Position numbers and translations under genes: made by a program
In this document: positions 20,587 through 32,793 of the stretch, piece after piece
Numbering within the stretch: position 1 is the stretch's first letter
Layout: every line of letters starts with the position of its first letter
The notes under the pieces: model-generated
Database searches by the model: none
What the model saw: the letters and a program-made list of their open reading frames with translations, nothing else
What the model was told of the DNA's origin: nothing
Source: Enterobacter sp. EA-1
GTDB taxonomy: Bacteria > Pseudomonadota > Gammaproteobacteria > Enterobacterales > Enterobacteriaceae
NCBI GenBank assembly: GCA_002886105.1
Contig: CP025776.1
Span: forward strand, 1,054,001-1,118,000
DNA: 64,000 nt
Direction of reading: 5' to 3'

Positions 20587-23500
20587 ATGGAGCAGATAAA
20601 AGCGTATGCCCCTATTGTGGGGTAGGGTGCGGGCTGGTCATGAACGTGGAAAACCAGCGCATTATCAGCGTCACGGGGGATAAAACGCACCCGACAAACG
20701 CCGGTCGGCTGTGCACCAAAGGCCAGAGTTGCGCTGTCTCCCTGACTGCGCCGGGCAGACTGGCGCAGGCGTGGTTGCGTAGCGACCGCCAGCAGCAGCC
20801 GGTTCAGGTCCAGTGCGCTACGCCATCCGCGAAACGGCCCGGCGACTGCGGGAGATTGTGGATCATCACGGCCCGGATGCGGTGGCGTTATACGTCTCCG
20901 GGCAGATGTCCCTTGAAGCGCAATATCTGGCGAACAAACTGGCGAAAGGGTTTATCGGCACCAACAATATCGAGTCCAACTCCCGGCTGTGTATGGCCAG
21001 CGCCGCCACGGGATACAAGCTGTCGCTGGGGGCAGACGGGCCGCCAGTTCCTATGATGATTTCGATCGCGCGGATCTGTTTTTGGTGATCGGCGCCAACA
21101 TGGCCGACTGCCACCCGATCCTCTTTTTGCGCATGATGGGGCGGGTAAACGCCGGGGCGAAACTGATTGTTGTCGATCCCCGGCGCACCGCAACGGCGGA
21201 GAAAGCCTCGCTGTTTTGCAAATCAACCCCGGTACGGACCCTCGGCATTCCTCAACGGGCTGCTGGCGCTGCTGGTACAAAACGGTCACACCGATCAGGC
21301 GTTTATCGAGCGTTTTACCGAAGGCTGGCAGGCGATGCCGGACTTTCTGCAGGATTACCCGCCGCAGTGGGTGGCGGAACGCACCGGACTGGCGGAAGCC
21401 GACATCCGCCGGCGGAGTGGATTGGCTGACCGGCGGGCGAGTGGATGAGCTGCTGGACGATGGGGCTGAACCAGAGCACGCACGGTACCGGAGCACCAAC
21501 GCCATTTGCAATCTGCACCGGCGACCGGGGCGATTTGCCGCCCGGCAGCGGCCCTTTTCCCTCACCGGGCAACCGAACGCCATGGGTGGCCGCGAGATGG
21601 GGTATATGGGGGCGGGTTGCCGGGGCAACGCTCGGTACTGGTAGAAAAGATCGCGCCTTTGTTGAGCAGCTATGGCAGCGCCCGCCGGGCACGCTGCGTG
21701 CGGATTGCGGCGACGGCACGGTGGCGCTGTTTGATGAGATGTGCGCCGGGCGTATCAAAGCCTGCTGGATCATCTGCACCAACCCGGTGGCCAGTGTGCC
21801 GAACCGGCAAAAGGTGATTGCCGGGCTACAGCGGGCGGAACTGGTGATCGCCCAGGATGCCTTTCTTGATACCGAAACCAACCGTTACGCCGATATCCTG
21901 CTGCCCGGTGCGCTGTGGGCGGAAGCCGAAGGGGTGATGGTTAACTCCGAACGCACCATGACGCTGATGCAACAGGCGGTGACCCCGCCGGGTGAGGCGC
22001 TTGCCGACTGGCAAATCATCGCGCAGGTGGCGTGCGAAATGGGGTATGCCGACGGTTTTACCTATGCCCGCGCCAGCGATGTGTTTGATGAACTCCGCCG
22101 GGGCGTGGAACCCGGATACTGGCTATGACCTGCGTGGCGCCAGCTATCAGCGGCTGCGTGAAACACCGCTGCAATGGCCTTGTCCACCGGAGGACAACGA
22201 TGCCCGTCATCCCATTCGTTACCGGCACTCAACGCTGCGCTTTGCCACTGCCAGCGGTAAAGCACACTTTTGCCCGCCCGGATCTGCCGCCTGCGGAAAT
22301 GCCGGACGCGGATTTCCCGCTGGTACTGAATACCGGGCGCGTCCAGCACCAGTGGCACACGCTGACCAAGACCGGCAAGATCCCGCTGCTGAATAAGCTC
22401 AATCCGGGGCCGTTTATCGACATCCACCCGCAGGATGCCGACAGGCTGGGGGATCCACGCAGGATTCGGTGCTGGCGTTCGGGGATGCCAGCTACGATCG
22501 GTTTTGCGGTTTTGGCCGCCAGCTCGACGCACGCTGGCGGCATTAGGCGCGCAGCAGCTCACCGCGCGTCGACTGTGAAGCGGGCAGCGCGGCTGCGCAC
22601 CAGTGGCTTAACGCCCTGCTGCAATTACTGTGCGATGCGTCCACTGTTGTGCTCAGCGCCCCTTGCGATGACCTCCCGCCCGGTTTTAGCCGCCATGCGC
22701 CGTTATCAGCACCGCTGGTGATCAACCAACGTCTGAGCGGTGCCGGGGCGGAAAAAGAGATCCGCCAGTTTGCCTTTGATTTGCAGGGCAGCGGCATGCA
22801 CTACCGGAGATGCGTTAGGCGTCTGGCCGTGCAACAGCGCGCAGAGCGTGGCGCACCATCATTGATGCGCTGGGGCTGGCAGCGCATATGCCGGTGCTGG
22901 TGGCGGAACAGGGAGAAATGCCGCTGTCTGAGGCGCTGACCCGCCATGTTGATATCACGCGGATCACGCCGGAGGTGCTGGAATTTGTCGGCAAACGGGC
23001 AGCGAACGCCACGCTTAACGGGCTGCTCAGCAGCGAAGGTAAAGAGGACTTAGCGCAGTGGTTATGGGGGCGGCAGATTATCGACCTGTTGCGGATGTTC
23101 CCTGTTCACGCGACGGCTACGGAGTGGTTGTCGGTGTTGCGACGCTTGCAGCCCCGTTTCTACTCCATCTCTTCCAGCCCGACCGTCTCGCCGCAGCAGG
23201 TGCAACTGACCGTTTCCACGGTACGTTATGGTGAGGGGAAACAGCGCGGCGGGGTCTGCTCTACGTTCCTTGCGGATCGTGCCACGAGTGCAGAGATCTT
23301 CATTCATGCGTCACCGCATTTTCGCCTGCCCGCTGATCCCAACGCAGCGATCATTATGGTTGGAGCAGGCACCGGTATTGCGCCGTTTCGCGGTTTCTTA
23401 CAGGAGCGGCAGGCCACCGCCGCCACGGGGCGTAACTGGTTGTTCTTTGGTGAACAGCATGCGGCGACGGATTTTACTACCGTGATGAGCTGGTCAGCAG

Positions 23501-23782
23501 CGCGAGGGGTATTGCACCGTTTTACCACCGCCTTTTCCCGCGATCAGGCGCAGAAAGTGTATGTGCAGCATCGCATGCTGGAGCAGGGCGAAACCCTGTG
23601 GCGCTGGCTATCTGAAGGGGCGTATTTCTACGTCTGCGGCGATGCAAACCACATGGCGAAAGATGTGGATGCCGCGCTCAGACAGGTGGCGCAGATCCAT
23701 GGCGGGATGAACATGGATGACGCCAGCGCACTGGATCGCGACGCTGGCGCAGGAAAAACGCTATCTGCGGGATGTCTATTAA
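20587..23782 (+). CDS. nasA: NasA nitrate reductase fused to a CysJ-like flavoprotein domain, with an internal deletion
   Basis: This is the molybdenum assimilatory nitrate reductase, with its own NADPH-reductase part. After frame repair the N-terminus reads [13 protein letters not shown]...LCTKGQS (4Fe-4S), then molybdopterin domains to about 22450. The C-terminal 400 residues are flavodoxin-end, FAD and NADP modules of sulfite reductase type ([17 protein letters not shown], then [29 protein letters not shown] and a C-terminal KRYLRDVY). Between HPQDADRLG and [10 protein letters not shown] roughly 200 residues expected from the family are missing: the end of the molybdopterin dinucleotide domain and most of flavodoxin. 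No separate nasC gene is present. Many indels occur. Confidence 0.85.
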
Positions 23783-23793
23783 CCGTCGCCACG

Positions 23794-25112
23794 TCAGAGG
23801 GTGAAAAATGCAGCCTCGCGGGCGCTGGGCTGCACCACCATCTGACGAATAAAGTCGATATCCACTGGCGCTGTTCAGCGTGCGCAAGCGATCGTAAAGC
23901 TTCTGCGCATTCGGCAACCGGGCGCAACAGTCGAGGAATTTCGCCTGACGCTCGCTGTCGCTGAACGGCTCTTCCAGCGCACCTTTCGCCCGCAAACGCG
24001 CATGCCTGAGCGTACGACCATCCTTCAGCGTCAGGGTTAACACATGCGGCAGAGCCGGATCTTCGGCTTCCTGCTCCGGCGTCCGAGGGCTTCCATGGCG
24101 ATCCGTGCGAGTTTCTGCGCATCGGCCTGCGCTGCCACCGCGTGCGGCGTGAAATCCGCCACGCTGAGCGCCCCTTTTCCAGCATCACCGCCACACAATA
24201 CTGCATGGAAAACGTGCCTGCATCTCGTCAGTCGGTTGCGGGTAAGCGAGGTTACGCCAGTTGGAGATCCCCACCAGACAGTGCACCTGCTCAACCTCAT
24301 CGGCGGTGAAGGCCCGCTGCGCCTGTAAATCGGCGATGGCATCGAGAATACGGTGTGTCGATCCACAACAGGGATGTTTTTGGGCATTACGCCAATGCGT
24401 TCAATGACATGCTGGCGATCGTTAAGCCAGTCCGGCGTACGCAGGCTTCCGGCATAGAGTTCGGCAAAGCCCTGCGGGCATTCGATAATGTCCAGTCGCC
24501 CCTGCATACCGGTGCGCGCGAGGGTTGCCGCATCGACCGCATTGCGTGCCGCCATTCCGGCATGAAAAGGCTTTAAGGGGTGCCAAACTGCCCTTTAACG
24601 CCGCTTGCCATGCTTACCGCGATGCTCAATGTCCGGGCAATCGCCCCGGCATCCAGCCCCATTAAGGCTGCCACGCCCGCTGCGCTCCCCACGCAACCCA
24701 CCGTGGACGTGCCATGCCAGCCCGCCGTGTAATGACCATACCCGATGGCCTCGCCAATAAATGCCTGCAACCCGACCAGATAGGCCTCAATCAGGGCGCT
24801 GCTACTGCCCTGCGCCAGCGCGATGGGCAGCAATGCGGGCAATAACACGGCTGACGCGTGGCTCATTCCCGGCGCGAAATTATCGTCATAGTCGATGGCA
24901 TGCGCGGCGGTGGCGTTAATCAGCGCGCTCCAGGGCCGGGTTTGCGGGGATATCCCGCCATGCGTCACCGACCGCGCGGGTGGAGAAATCCTGCCGCCCG
25001 GCCACGGCAGGCAAGGGTGTCGGTGATCGCCTCGCCGGCAAGCTGCCGCGCCCGTTCGCTGAAGGGCTGGCGCGGCGCACCAGTTCGCCAGTGTTTCAAT
25101 TAAGGTCGTCAT
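23794..25112 (-). CDS. MmgE/PrpD family protein
   Basis: This family includes 2-methylcitrate dehydratase and iminodisuccinate epimerase. Here the substrate is unknown. Conserved stretches are NATAAHAIDYDDNFAPGMSHASAVLLPALLPIA, FIGEAIGYGHYTAGWHGTSTVG and LDAGAIARTLSIAVSMASGVKGQFGT. The repaired length of about 440 residues is normal. Frame breaks lie near 24573, 24340, 24210, 24080 and 23865. The end was set at the stop after REAAFFTL, 11 bp from the convergent nasA stop. It is the last gene of the leftward cluster and overlaps the hydrolase gene by 17 bp. Confidence 0.82.
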
Positions 25113-26035
25113 ATTGCCGTTCCTGCCTCTGTAGTGCGCTGAAAAGGGTGTGCAGTAGTTTCCCGGTTTGATAACGGTTCACTTCGTGGCCCACCTGTGT
25201 AGTGTCCACGCGATGCACCACCACCAGTTGGTGAGAAGGGGCAACCAGACAGTAATGTCCTCCCGCGCCTGGGCGGAGAAACTGCCCGGCGGTAAAATAG
25301 CCTGCGGCCAGCCAACGCCGTCACGGGTCACCCACCACATAAAACCGTAAGCGCCGCGCGTGCCAGCATGAGAGAGCGGCGCGGTGCTAAGTCGTACCCA
25401 GTGCGCCGGGATCACCGACTGGCCTTGCCAGCGCCCCTCCTGTAAAAGAGCTGTCCAAAGCGCAACAGGTCGCGGCTGGAGAGCATAAAGGGGTACGCCG
25501 GGTGTACGGAACTGTCGCCCGTGGGCTCCAGCCAGCTATCCTCCAGAGGGCGGTAATCCTGCATACCGATGGGTTGAGCGATGCGGCTGGCAAATGCCTG
25601 ATTGATCGCCTCGCCGGTCAGTTGCCGCCATGCCGTACCGAGCGCATTAAAATCCCAGTTGCTGTAACACCAGTTCTCGCCCGGTGCATAGCGGTGGCGC
25701 GGCGGTTTAATACGGCGCATCCACGGGGTTTCGTAATTGGCCGGGTGGTAAATGCCGGAACGGGCCGTTAGCAGATCGTACAGCGTCGCCCCCTTTTTCC
25801 ACGTCGCTTAAGCCTTCGCGATCGTCAATACCCAGCGCATCCAGCGTCAGCGAGAGGTCAAAACGCCCCTCGGCTTCGGCACAGCCGATCAGCGCGCTGA
25901 GAAAACTTTGCGCATCGAATGGCAGGGATAGCGCGTTGTTTCGTCGCCGTAGCGGAAGATAACCTCATTGCCGCGCGACACCAGCAGCACGGCGCTCTGC
26001 TGCTGCGCCAGTTGGCTTTCCAGTTGTGCAAACAT
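25096..26035 (-). CDS. Serine hydrolase of the beta-lactamase (class C/EstB) fold
   Basis: This is a predicted amidase or esterase of the penicillin-binding/beta-lactamase family. Catalytic SxxK is SMRK (in [16 protein letters not shown], about residue 43). The Tyr-x-Asn motif is YSN in [18 protein letters not shown]. No signal peptide is seen, so it is probably cytoplasmic, unlike true beta-lactamases. The repaired length is about 313 residues. The stop of the upstream ATPase gene ends immediately before its ATG. Its place between an oligopeptide-type transporter and a PrpD-like enzyme suggests hydrolysis of an imported amide or ester. Resistance to antibiotics is not implied. Confidence 0.8.
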
Positions 26036-26797
26036 TTATGCCTCGCTGGCGGCAAGAAATTGCCGCGTATAGTCTTCACGGGCTTCGCCGCGACGCAGGC
26101 GTTCAGCGCTGAGTTCTTCGAGCAGTGTCCCGCGATGCATAATCCCCACCCGCTGGCACAGGTGAGCGACCACCGCCAGATCGTGGTCACCAGCAAATAG
26201 GTCAGATTGCGTTGTTGACGCATGTGGCTCAGTAAATTGAGGATTTCCGCCTGTACCGACACATCCAGCGCGGAGGTGGGCTCATCCAGCAACAGAACGG
26301 TCGGTTCGAGGATCAGCGCCACGGCAATGGCCACGCGCTGGCGCTGACCGCCAGAGAGTTGGTGCGGATAACGATAGCGGAAGGCGTCGGACAGGCCGAC
26401 CGCATGCAGGATGTCGCTGATCCGTGCTTCATGCCGATCCATGTTGTGCAGCTTCAGTGGTTCACGCAGGCTGGCCCACACCATCTTCCGTGGGTGCAGC
26501 GAAGCGTAAGGATCCTGAAACACCATCTGCACCGGCGGTAGAAGGGTTTATCGCGGTGCGGTTGCTGTTCGCGGTTGTTAAACAAAATATGCCCGCGATA
26601 GTCATTGTTCAGCCCGGCGAGTGCGCGCGCAGCACGGTGGACTTACCGCAGCCGGACTCGCCAATCAGGCCATAACTCTCCGCGCGCCAGCGTCAGGTTA
26701 ACATCGTTGACCACGGCGGCGCTGGCTGCCGTGACCAAAGGCGATGCCAAGAGAGACCATTTCGATGGCGCGTTCGGCGGTGGGGGATCGGGTTCAT
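26036..26797 (-). CDS. Oligopeptide-type ABC transporter ATP-binding protein (DppF/OppF-like)
   Basis: This is the second ATPase of a peptide/nickel-type importer. Repaired motifs are Walker [11 protein letters not shown]-loop [13 protein letters not shown], signature [12 protein letters not shown], and Walker [13 protein letters not shown]. The repaired length is about 254 residues, without the long C-terminal peptide-family extension. The ATG was chosen because it overlaps the upstream stop (ATGA) and restores the motif frame after one C is discounted. Further breaks lie near 26680, 26540 and 26190. Confidence 0.88.
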
Positions 26798-27662
26798 AGG
26801 GCAACTCCATCACGGTAACAGGGGCCATTCAGCCGGGCCGGATCGCGCGTGGGCACGCACAGCGTTTCTACCGGATCGCGCAGGCGCGGTTGGCTGGCGA
26901 GCAGCGCCTGCGTATAGGGATGTCGCGCCTGATCGAGTTGGTTGGCGCGGATCTCTTCCACAATGCGTCCGGCGTACATCACCAGCACCCGATCGCAAAA
27001 GCGCGAGACCAGATTGAGATCGTGCGTGATAAACAGCAGACCGGTTTGCCGGCGTTGCAACTGTTCGTCGAGGATCGCCAGTACCTGACGACGCACGGTG
27101 ACATCCAGCGCGGAGGTGGGTTCGTCGGCGATGATCAGGTCTGGTTCGGGGATCAGCATCATGGCGATCATCACCCGCTGCCCCATACCGCCGGAGATTT
27201 CGTGCGGGAAACAAGCGAGCGACGTTCTCCACATCACGAATATGCACCGACTCCAGCATTTCCAGCGCGCGGGCGCGGGCTTCTTCTCTTGCTGACCCGG
27301 CGATGCAGCCGCCGGGCCCTCCGCCACCTGATCGCCAATGCGCATCAGCGGGTTCAGTGAAAAACGCGGGTCTTGCAGGATCATTGAGATACGGTTGCCG
27401 CGAATGGTGCGCATCTGTCGCTCGCTGGCACCGGAGCAAATCGATATCGCCAAAGCGCATTTTGCTGGCGTGCACGCTGCCGGTTTTCGGCGTCAGTTTC
27501 AGGAGCGCGCGGCAGGTTTGGGATTTACCGGAACCTGATTCACCGACAATCGCCACTTTTCCCGGCCAACTGGAAGCTCACATCGCGTACCGCGAGGTTA
27601 TCCTCATGCGCGCCCTTAAACAGGATGCGGAGGTTTTCAACGTCTAACAGTGGATTATTCAT
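26794..27662 (-). CDS. Oligopeptide-type ABC transporter ATP-binding protein (DppD/OppD-like)
   Basis: This is the first ATPase of the importer. It starts MNNPLLDVENLRILFKGAHEDNLAVRDVSFQL; Walker A is GESGSGKSQT (after one A is discounted near 27557), the signature region ISGGMGQRVMIAMML, Walker [16 protein letters not shown], and H-loop LFITHDLNLVSRFCDRVLVMYAGRIVE. The C-terminal oligopeptide extension HPYTQALLASQPRLRDP is present. The repaired length of about 289 residues is normal. It overlaps the upstream permease by 8 bp and the next ATPase by 4 bp. Confidence 0.9.
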
Positions 27663-28586
27663 GGCGGAGATCCATCACATCGCGCAGGCCGTCGCCGAGC
27701 AGGTTAAAAACCAGACTGGTAAACAAAATCGCTAAACCGGGGATAGCGGCAATCCAGCCATTGTTCAGCATGAACTCGCGCCCGGAAGCCAGCATCGCGC
27801 CCCATTCCGGGCTGGGGGCCTGCGCGCCAAGACCGAGAAAGCCCAGCCCGGCGGCGGTGAGAATAATTGCCGCCATATTCAGCGTCACACGCACCACCAC
27901 CGACGGCAGACACATTGGCATCACGTGGCGCAGGATGATGTGCCGGGCGGATGCCCTGTAAGCGCACGGCGGCGATATAATCCATTTGCGGATCGCCAGC
28001 GTTTCGGCGCGCGCCAGACGGGCAATCGGCGGCCGGGGCGGAGAGCGAAATGGCGATGATGGCATTCTCAATGCCCGGCCCGAGCGCCGCGACAAACGCC
28101 AGCGCAAGGATCAGGCTCGGAAAGGCGAGAAAAATATCCACCAGACGCATCAGTAGCGTATCCACGCGGCCGCCAAGGTAGCCCGCCGTTGCGCCAATCA
28201 GCAGACCCAGCGGGGTGATAATTAACGCTGTCAGCCCGGCGATGTAGAGCGTAATGCGTGCGCCGTACAGCAGGCGGCTGAAGATATCGCGCCCGAGTTC
28301 ATCCGTGCCGAGCCAGTGTTCTGCGTCCGGCGGTTGCAGGCGCAACGCCGAGGTTTTGCGCGTAAATGTCATGATTCGCCAGCCACGGGGAGAAGATCGC
28401 CGCAGCGACAATGATCAGCAGTACCAGCAGACCAAACAGCGCCGAATGATTGGCGCAAAACCGCCGCCACTGGATCCAGCCCAGTTGTACTCTGGCTTGC
28501 AGTGGCGTTTGCGGCGCCAGGTCGCTGAGCCGGCGCGCAGCCCACTGGCGCGGGCGAATACGCAGGGATTTAATGGAATCGGTCAT
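27655..28586 (-). CDS. Oligopeptide-type ABC transporter permease (DppC-like)
   Basis: This is an inner-membrane permease with an OppC N-terminal region (MTDSIKSLRIRPRQW... then ANHSALFGLLVLLIIVAAAIF). The binding-protein-dependent transport domain follows (HWLGTDELGRDIFSRLLYGARITLYIAGL, then VDIFLAFPSLILALAF). The C-terminus NLLGDGLRDVMDLRHE is typical. The repaired length of about 310 residues fits. Breaks lie near 28370, 28040 and 27960. The start lies 2 bp inside the preceding permease gene end. Confidence 0.9.
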
Positions 28587-29654
28587 TGCTCCTCCTGTCG
28601 CGTGCGGGGGATCGAAGATGCGGTAGAGCAGGTCGCACAGCAGATTCAGCGCCACGAAAATGCCGCCGGTCAGCAGCGTACAGCCGACCACGGCGTTCAT
28701 ATCGCCCGCCAGCAGGGCGTTGGTTAAGTAGCGGCCAAAACCGGGCCGGGCGAATACCGTTTCCGTCAGTACTGCGCCTTCCAGCAGCCACGCCCGGAGA
28801 GCGCCACGACCGTCAGTACCGGCACGGCAATATTGCGAAACGCATGCACCCAGACGCAGCGCGCCGGGACAAGCCTTTGACGCGGGCGGTGATGATGTAC
28901 TCCTGCGACAGTTGCTCAATCATAAAACTGCGGGTCATGCGACTGATGTAGGCCAGCGCGCTCAGGCCGAGGATGGAAGCGGGCAGGATGATATGGCTGA
29001 AGACATTTTTGAACACCGCCCAGTTACCGCTCAGCGCGCTGTCCAGCAACCAGAAGCCGGTTACCGGGCGTAACTCGAATTCGTAGATAAAGTCGATGCG
29101 CCCCGGCCCGCCGATCCAGCCCAGCGTGGCGTAAAACAGCAGCAACCCCATCAACCCGAGCCAGAAATGCGGCGTGGAATAACTCAGCAGACCGACGAAA
29201 CGGATCAGATGGTCAAACCATGAATTCCGGTACATGGCGGCGTAAACCCCGGCGGGAATGCCGAGGCCGACGCCAATGATCGCCGCCACGGTCGCCAGCT
29301 CCAGCGTGGCGGGAAAGACGCGGGCAATGTCCTGCGCCACCGGCTGGCTGGTGGTCAACGCGGTGCCGAAGTCCGGTGCAGCAGTTGCCAGACATAATCG
29401 ACAAACTGTTTCCACAGCGGCTGATTCAGCCCGAGTTGTTCATACATCTTCTCGTAGGCTTCATGGCTGGCATTATCGCCAATCACCGCCACTACCGGGT
29501 CAATGGGCAGCAGTCGACCGATAAAGAAGGTCAGCGCCGCCAGCCCAAGCAGCGTGCAGCAGATGGAAATCGCTCCCCGGCTGATGCGTCTTAACAGACG
29601 CCACAGCGCCGAGGGCGCGGTATCGGTTGTGGTGGGGGCAATCACCTGTGACAT
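28583..29654 (-). CDS. Oligopeptide-type ABC transporter permease (DppB-like)
   Basis: This is an inner-membrane permease with its first membrane helix at ISICCTLLGLAALTFFIGRLLP. A long periplasmic loop follows (EKMYEQLGLNQPLWKQFVDYVWQLL), then the transport domain (ELATVAAIIGVGLGIPAGVYAAMYRNSW). The ATG preceded by GGAGG was chosen over an upstream TTG. The stop is recovered as RTRQEEQ when a C5 run near 28605 is read as C4; otherwise the frame runs on into the next permease. The repaired length is about 357 residues. Confidence 0.88.
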
Positions 29655-29666
29655 CAGCAACCTCCG

Positions 29667-31259
29667 TTACTTACTTGCGTCGCCATACCAGACGCGGAAG
29701 CCATTCCAGTCCAGTTCTTCACGCCCGGGCTGATGCCCGCGCTGTTGTACATCTGGAACATGATGGCCATCGGCCCTTTCTCCATGACTTCTTTTGCAGC
29801 GTGGCGTACATCTCGCTACGTTTGGCGTCATCCGGCTCCAGCAGAGCGGCTTCCACCTGCTGGTTCATCTGCGCGTCGTAGTAGGCTGCACGCCAGCTGG
29901 GGTATTGCGTGGCGCGTGCGTCTTTGCGGTTATCCGGGTTGAACACCAACCGTGAGGCATTGCCGTACGCATCCGGTACGGAGGTCTGCCACGCCATCAT
30001 GGCGCTCTGGAACTCGCGTCCGCGCGCCCGGCTGAACAACTGGGCGTTAGCCATCCGCTCCAGCGTGAGCTTGACGCCGACTTTCGCCGCATTTTGTTGA
30101 ATGCTCTGGGCAATCGGCGCGGAGTGGGGCAGGGTGCCGAAAATCACTGAGGCGCTGAACCCGTCCGGGTAGCCCGCCTCCGTCAGCAACTGTTTGGCTT
30201 TCGCCAGATCCGAGGTGAAAGGTTGGCCCGCTTTTTCGTCCAGCGCGCCGAATGCGCCAATTTGTACAAAGCTGGCGCGCGGCACGCCGAGGTAAGGCAT
30301 GACGCTTTTCGCCAGCCCGTCGTAATCGATCAGGTAGCGCATGGCGAGACGGACTTTTTCATTTTTGAAAATCGGATCTTCGTTATTGAAGGTCCAGAAA
30401 AGAGTTGCGGCTTCAGTACCTTATCGACTTTGACTTTTGCCGCCTTCGTCGAGGGTTTTCAGGTCGTCTGCCGACAGGTCGCGGGCAATATCCACATCGC
30501 CCTGCGTCAACAGTAAACGCTGGGTGCCGGTTTCTGCGACGTGGCGGATCAGCACGCGTTTCAGTACCGGCGCTTTGCCCCAGTAGTGCTCAGTAGCCTG
30601 TAGCATGACCCCTTCACCGGCGTTCCAGCGCACCAGTTGATACGGGCCGACGCAGGCGGTGTGGGTGGTGAGGTATTTGTGGCCGAAATCGCCCTCTACC
30701 GCTTCTTTTCCACGACTTTGCGGTTGATCAGCGACGAGACCTTGTCGGCGGCAATGGCCTGTAAGATCAGGTTGGTGGGGTAGGGTTTATCCAGCGTCAC
30801 CACCAGCGTTTTGTCATCCGGCGCGGTAATGCGGCTGTCGACATTCTCTTTGTTAAAGCCGTACTCGGTGATCTGCGCGGCATTGCCGTAGCCCAGTTTC
30901 ACGACTCGTTGCATGGACCACGCGAGGTCGCCTGCGCTGGCGGGCGTGCCGTCGGGGAATTTGAGGTTATCCTGCAAATGGAAGGTGATAGTTTTACGAT
31001 CCGCCGAGACATCCCAGCTTTTGGCCATTGAAGGCGTCAGCTTTTTTCTCATCTTTCACATCAAATTCCACCAGCGCATCGCACGTGTTGGCGTAAATCT
31101 CGCTGGTCACCACTTCGCCAATCTGCGCCGGGTCCCGGTGCTGATGGCGTCAATATTCCGAGGCCATCACCAGCGAGTCCGGCGGTGTGGCGGCCTGAGG
31201 CGCGGTGCTAAAGGCGCTGGTTAGCGCCAGCGCAAGGGAGCAATCGGTGTGTATTTCAT
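29667..31259 (-). CDS. Peptide/nickel-type ABC transporter substrate-binding protein (SBP family 5)
   Basis: This periplasmic binding protein selects the substrate of the importer. A signal peptide follows MKYTPIA (ALALTSAFSTAPQA after repair). Family 5 stretches are KSWDVSADRKTITFHLQDNLKFPDGTPASAGDLAWSMQRV and MRYLIDYDGLAKSVMPYLGVPRAS. The repaired C-terminus reads NGFRVWYGDASK. About 530 residues, usual for the family. Breaks lie near 31190, 31040, 30700, 30410 and 29790. The clade cannot be resolved by eye, so the substrate is open. Confidence 0.88.
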
Positions 31260-31270
31260 CTCGTGGTTCC

Positions 31271-32685
31271 TTATACGCTATCCGGGCGTGGCTGGATGGG
31301 CGGTTTCACTTCCGCCGGGGATCGGGCAGTGGTACGGTTTTTCACTGACCTGCTCGAAATGCGCTTTTTCACCTGCGCCAGTAAAACCTTATCGGTCAGT
31401 ACATCGACAGCCGTTGCCGCCATCACTTTTGCCACATGGGCAAGGCCCTTATGGGCGGCGGGCATCTTGCCTTGTGCGGTGAGTTGCCGAGTGGCCCGGC
31501 GTACCGATGGCCATGGTGGGGATATGCGCCTGTACGGTCGGCAGCACCCAACTGACATCGCCCACATCGGTGGAGCCAATCATCACTTCGCCGTGGGTAT
31601 CCAGTGGGATGATGTAGTCACTGAGGGGTTTGGGTTTGGCGGGTTTGATCCCGGTTTTGCGGTAGCAACTGGCGATCTCTTCGTCCGACAGCGTGCCCTC
31701 GGATCTCGGCGGCAAACGCCAGATCGGCGGCGTCGAACGGCACCGGGCCCAGAGGCTCTCCAGATTGCGTTGCATCGCCTCTTCCAGCGGGCGGTTGCCC
31801 AGCAGGTTGGAGACGGCGCTCATAATGCTGATGTCCACTTTGGTATCGGTCATCAGCGCAGCGCCTGGGCAACGCGTTTCACGCGCTCGTTCAGTTCGAA
31901 CATGGCGTGGACATCACGGGCGCGAATGGCGTAGCGCACAGCCGCTTTGGCCTGCACCACGTTAGGCGCGATACCGCCGGAGTCGAGCATGGCATAGTGA
32001 ATACGCGAGTCTTGCGGCACATGCTCGCGCAAAACTGCACGCCAACGTTCATTAACTCTGCGGCATCCAGCGCGCTGCGCCCGAGATGCGGAGAGGCAGC
32101 GGCGTGGGACGATCGTCCGGTGAAGAAGAAGTCCATACGCGTGTTAGCCAGCGACAGGGGTTTGGCAACTTCGTGATGCGCGCTGGGGTGCCGGTGATCG
32201 CCACATCTACACCGTCGAACGCGCCAGCGCGCGCCATAAATGATTTTGCCGCGCCGCCTTCTTCCGCCGGGCAACCGTAGTAGCGCACGCGCCTGGTGTC
32301 CCGGTCTCCTCCAGCCAGAGGCTTTCAACGCGGTGGCGGCCAGCATTGCGCCGGAGCCAAGCAGGTTGTGCCCGCAGCCATGACCGTGGCCATCGCCCGG
32401 CAATGGCGAGTAGTGCGCCACGCCGGAAGGCGGCAGGGCGTCGTATTCGCCCAGAAAGGCGATGACGGGCCCGCCGCTTCCCGCTTCGCCCATCACCGCC
32501 GTGGGAATGCCCGCCACGTTTTCGGTCACGCGGAAGCCTTGCGTTTTTAGCATGGCGGTATGTTCAGCCACCGAACGATATTCGGTGTAGCAAATCTCCG
32601 GTGTACCCCACACGCGATCGCTGAGATCGCAGAAATCCTGCTGATATTTTTCCACCCACTTCCAGACTAACGCTTTGTTTTCCAT
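31271..32685 (-). CDS. M20 family amidohydrolase (AbgB-like)
   Basis: This is a zinc-dependent cytoplasmic amidohydrolase of the M20D group, similar to p-aminobenzoyl-glutamate hydrolase subunit B. The metal site lies in GHGHGCGHNLLGSGAMLAA (CGHN), with the catalytic stretch FLGEYDALPP before it. The lid segment CVTGTPA-like region appears as VDVAITGTPA. The repaired length is about 471 residues (AbgB 481). Its close partner AbgA is absent, so the enzyme probably works alone on an imported N-acyl or peptide-like amide. It starts 108 bp after the LysR gene. Confidence 0.87.
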
Positions 32686-32793
32686 GGTGCTCCCCAGTTT
32701 GGTTGCTCGGAATAATGCAAACGTCTTTCACGTTGCCGTACCACCAGAATGAGGGAAAAAGTTTCGCCAGCGCCAATGAGCAATTCACACCGG

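Noticed and set aside
25096-26035. AmpC-type beta-lactamase resistance gene
   Set aside because: The SxxK and YxN motifs show the fold only; no signal peptide and the operon context point to a catabolic amidase or esterase.
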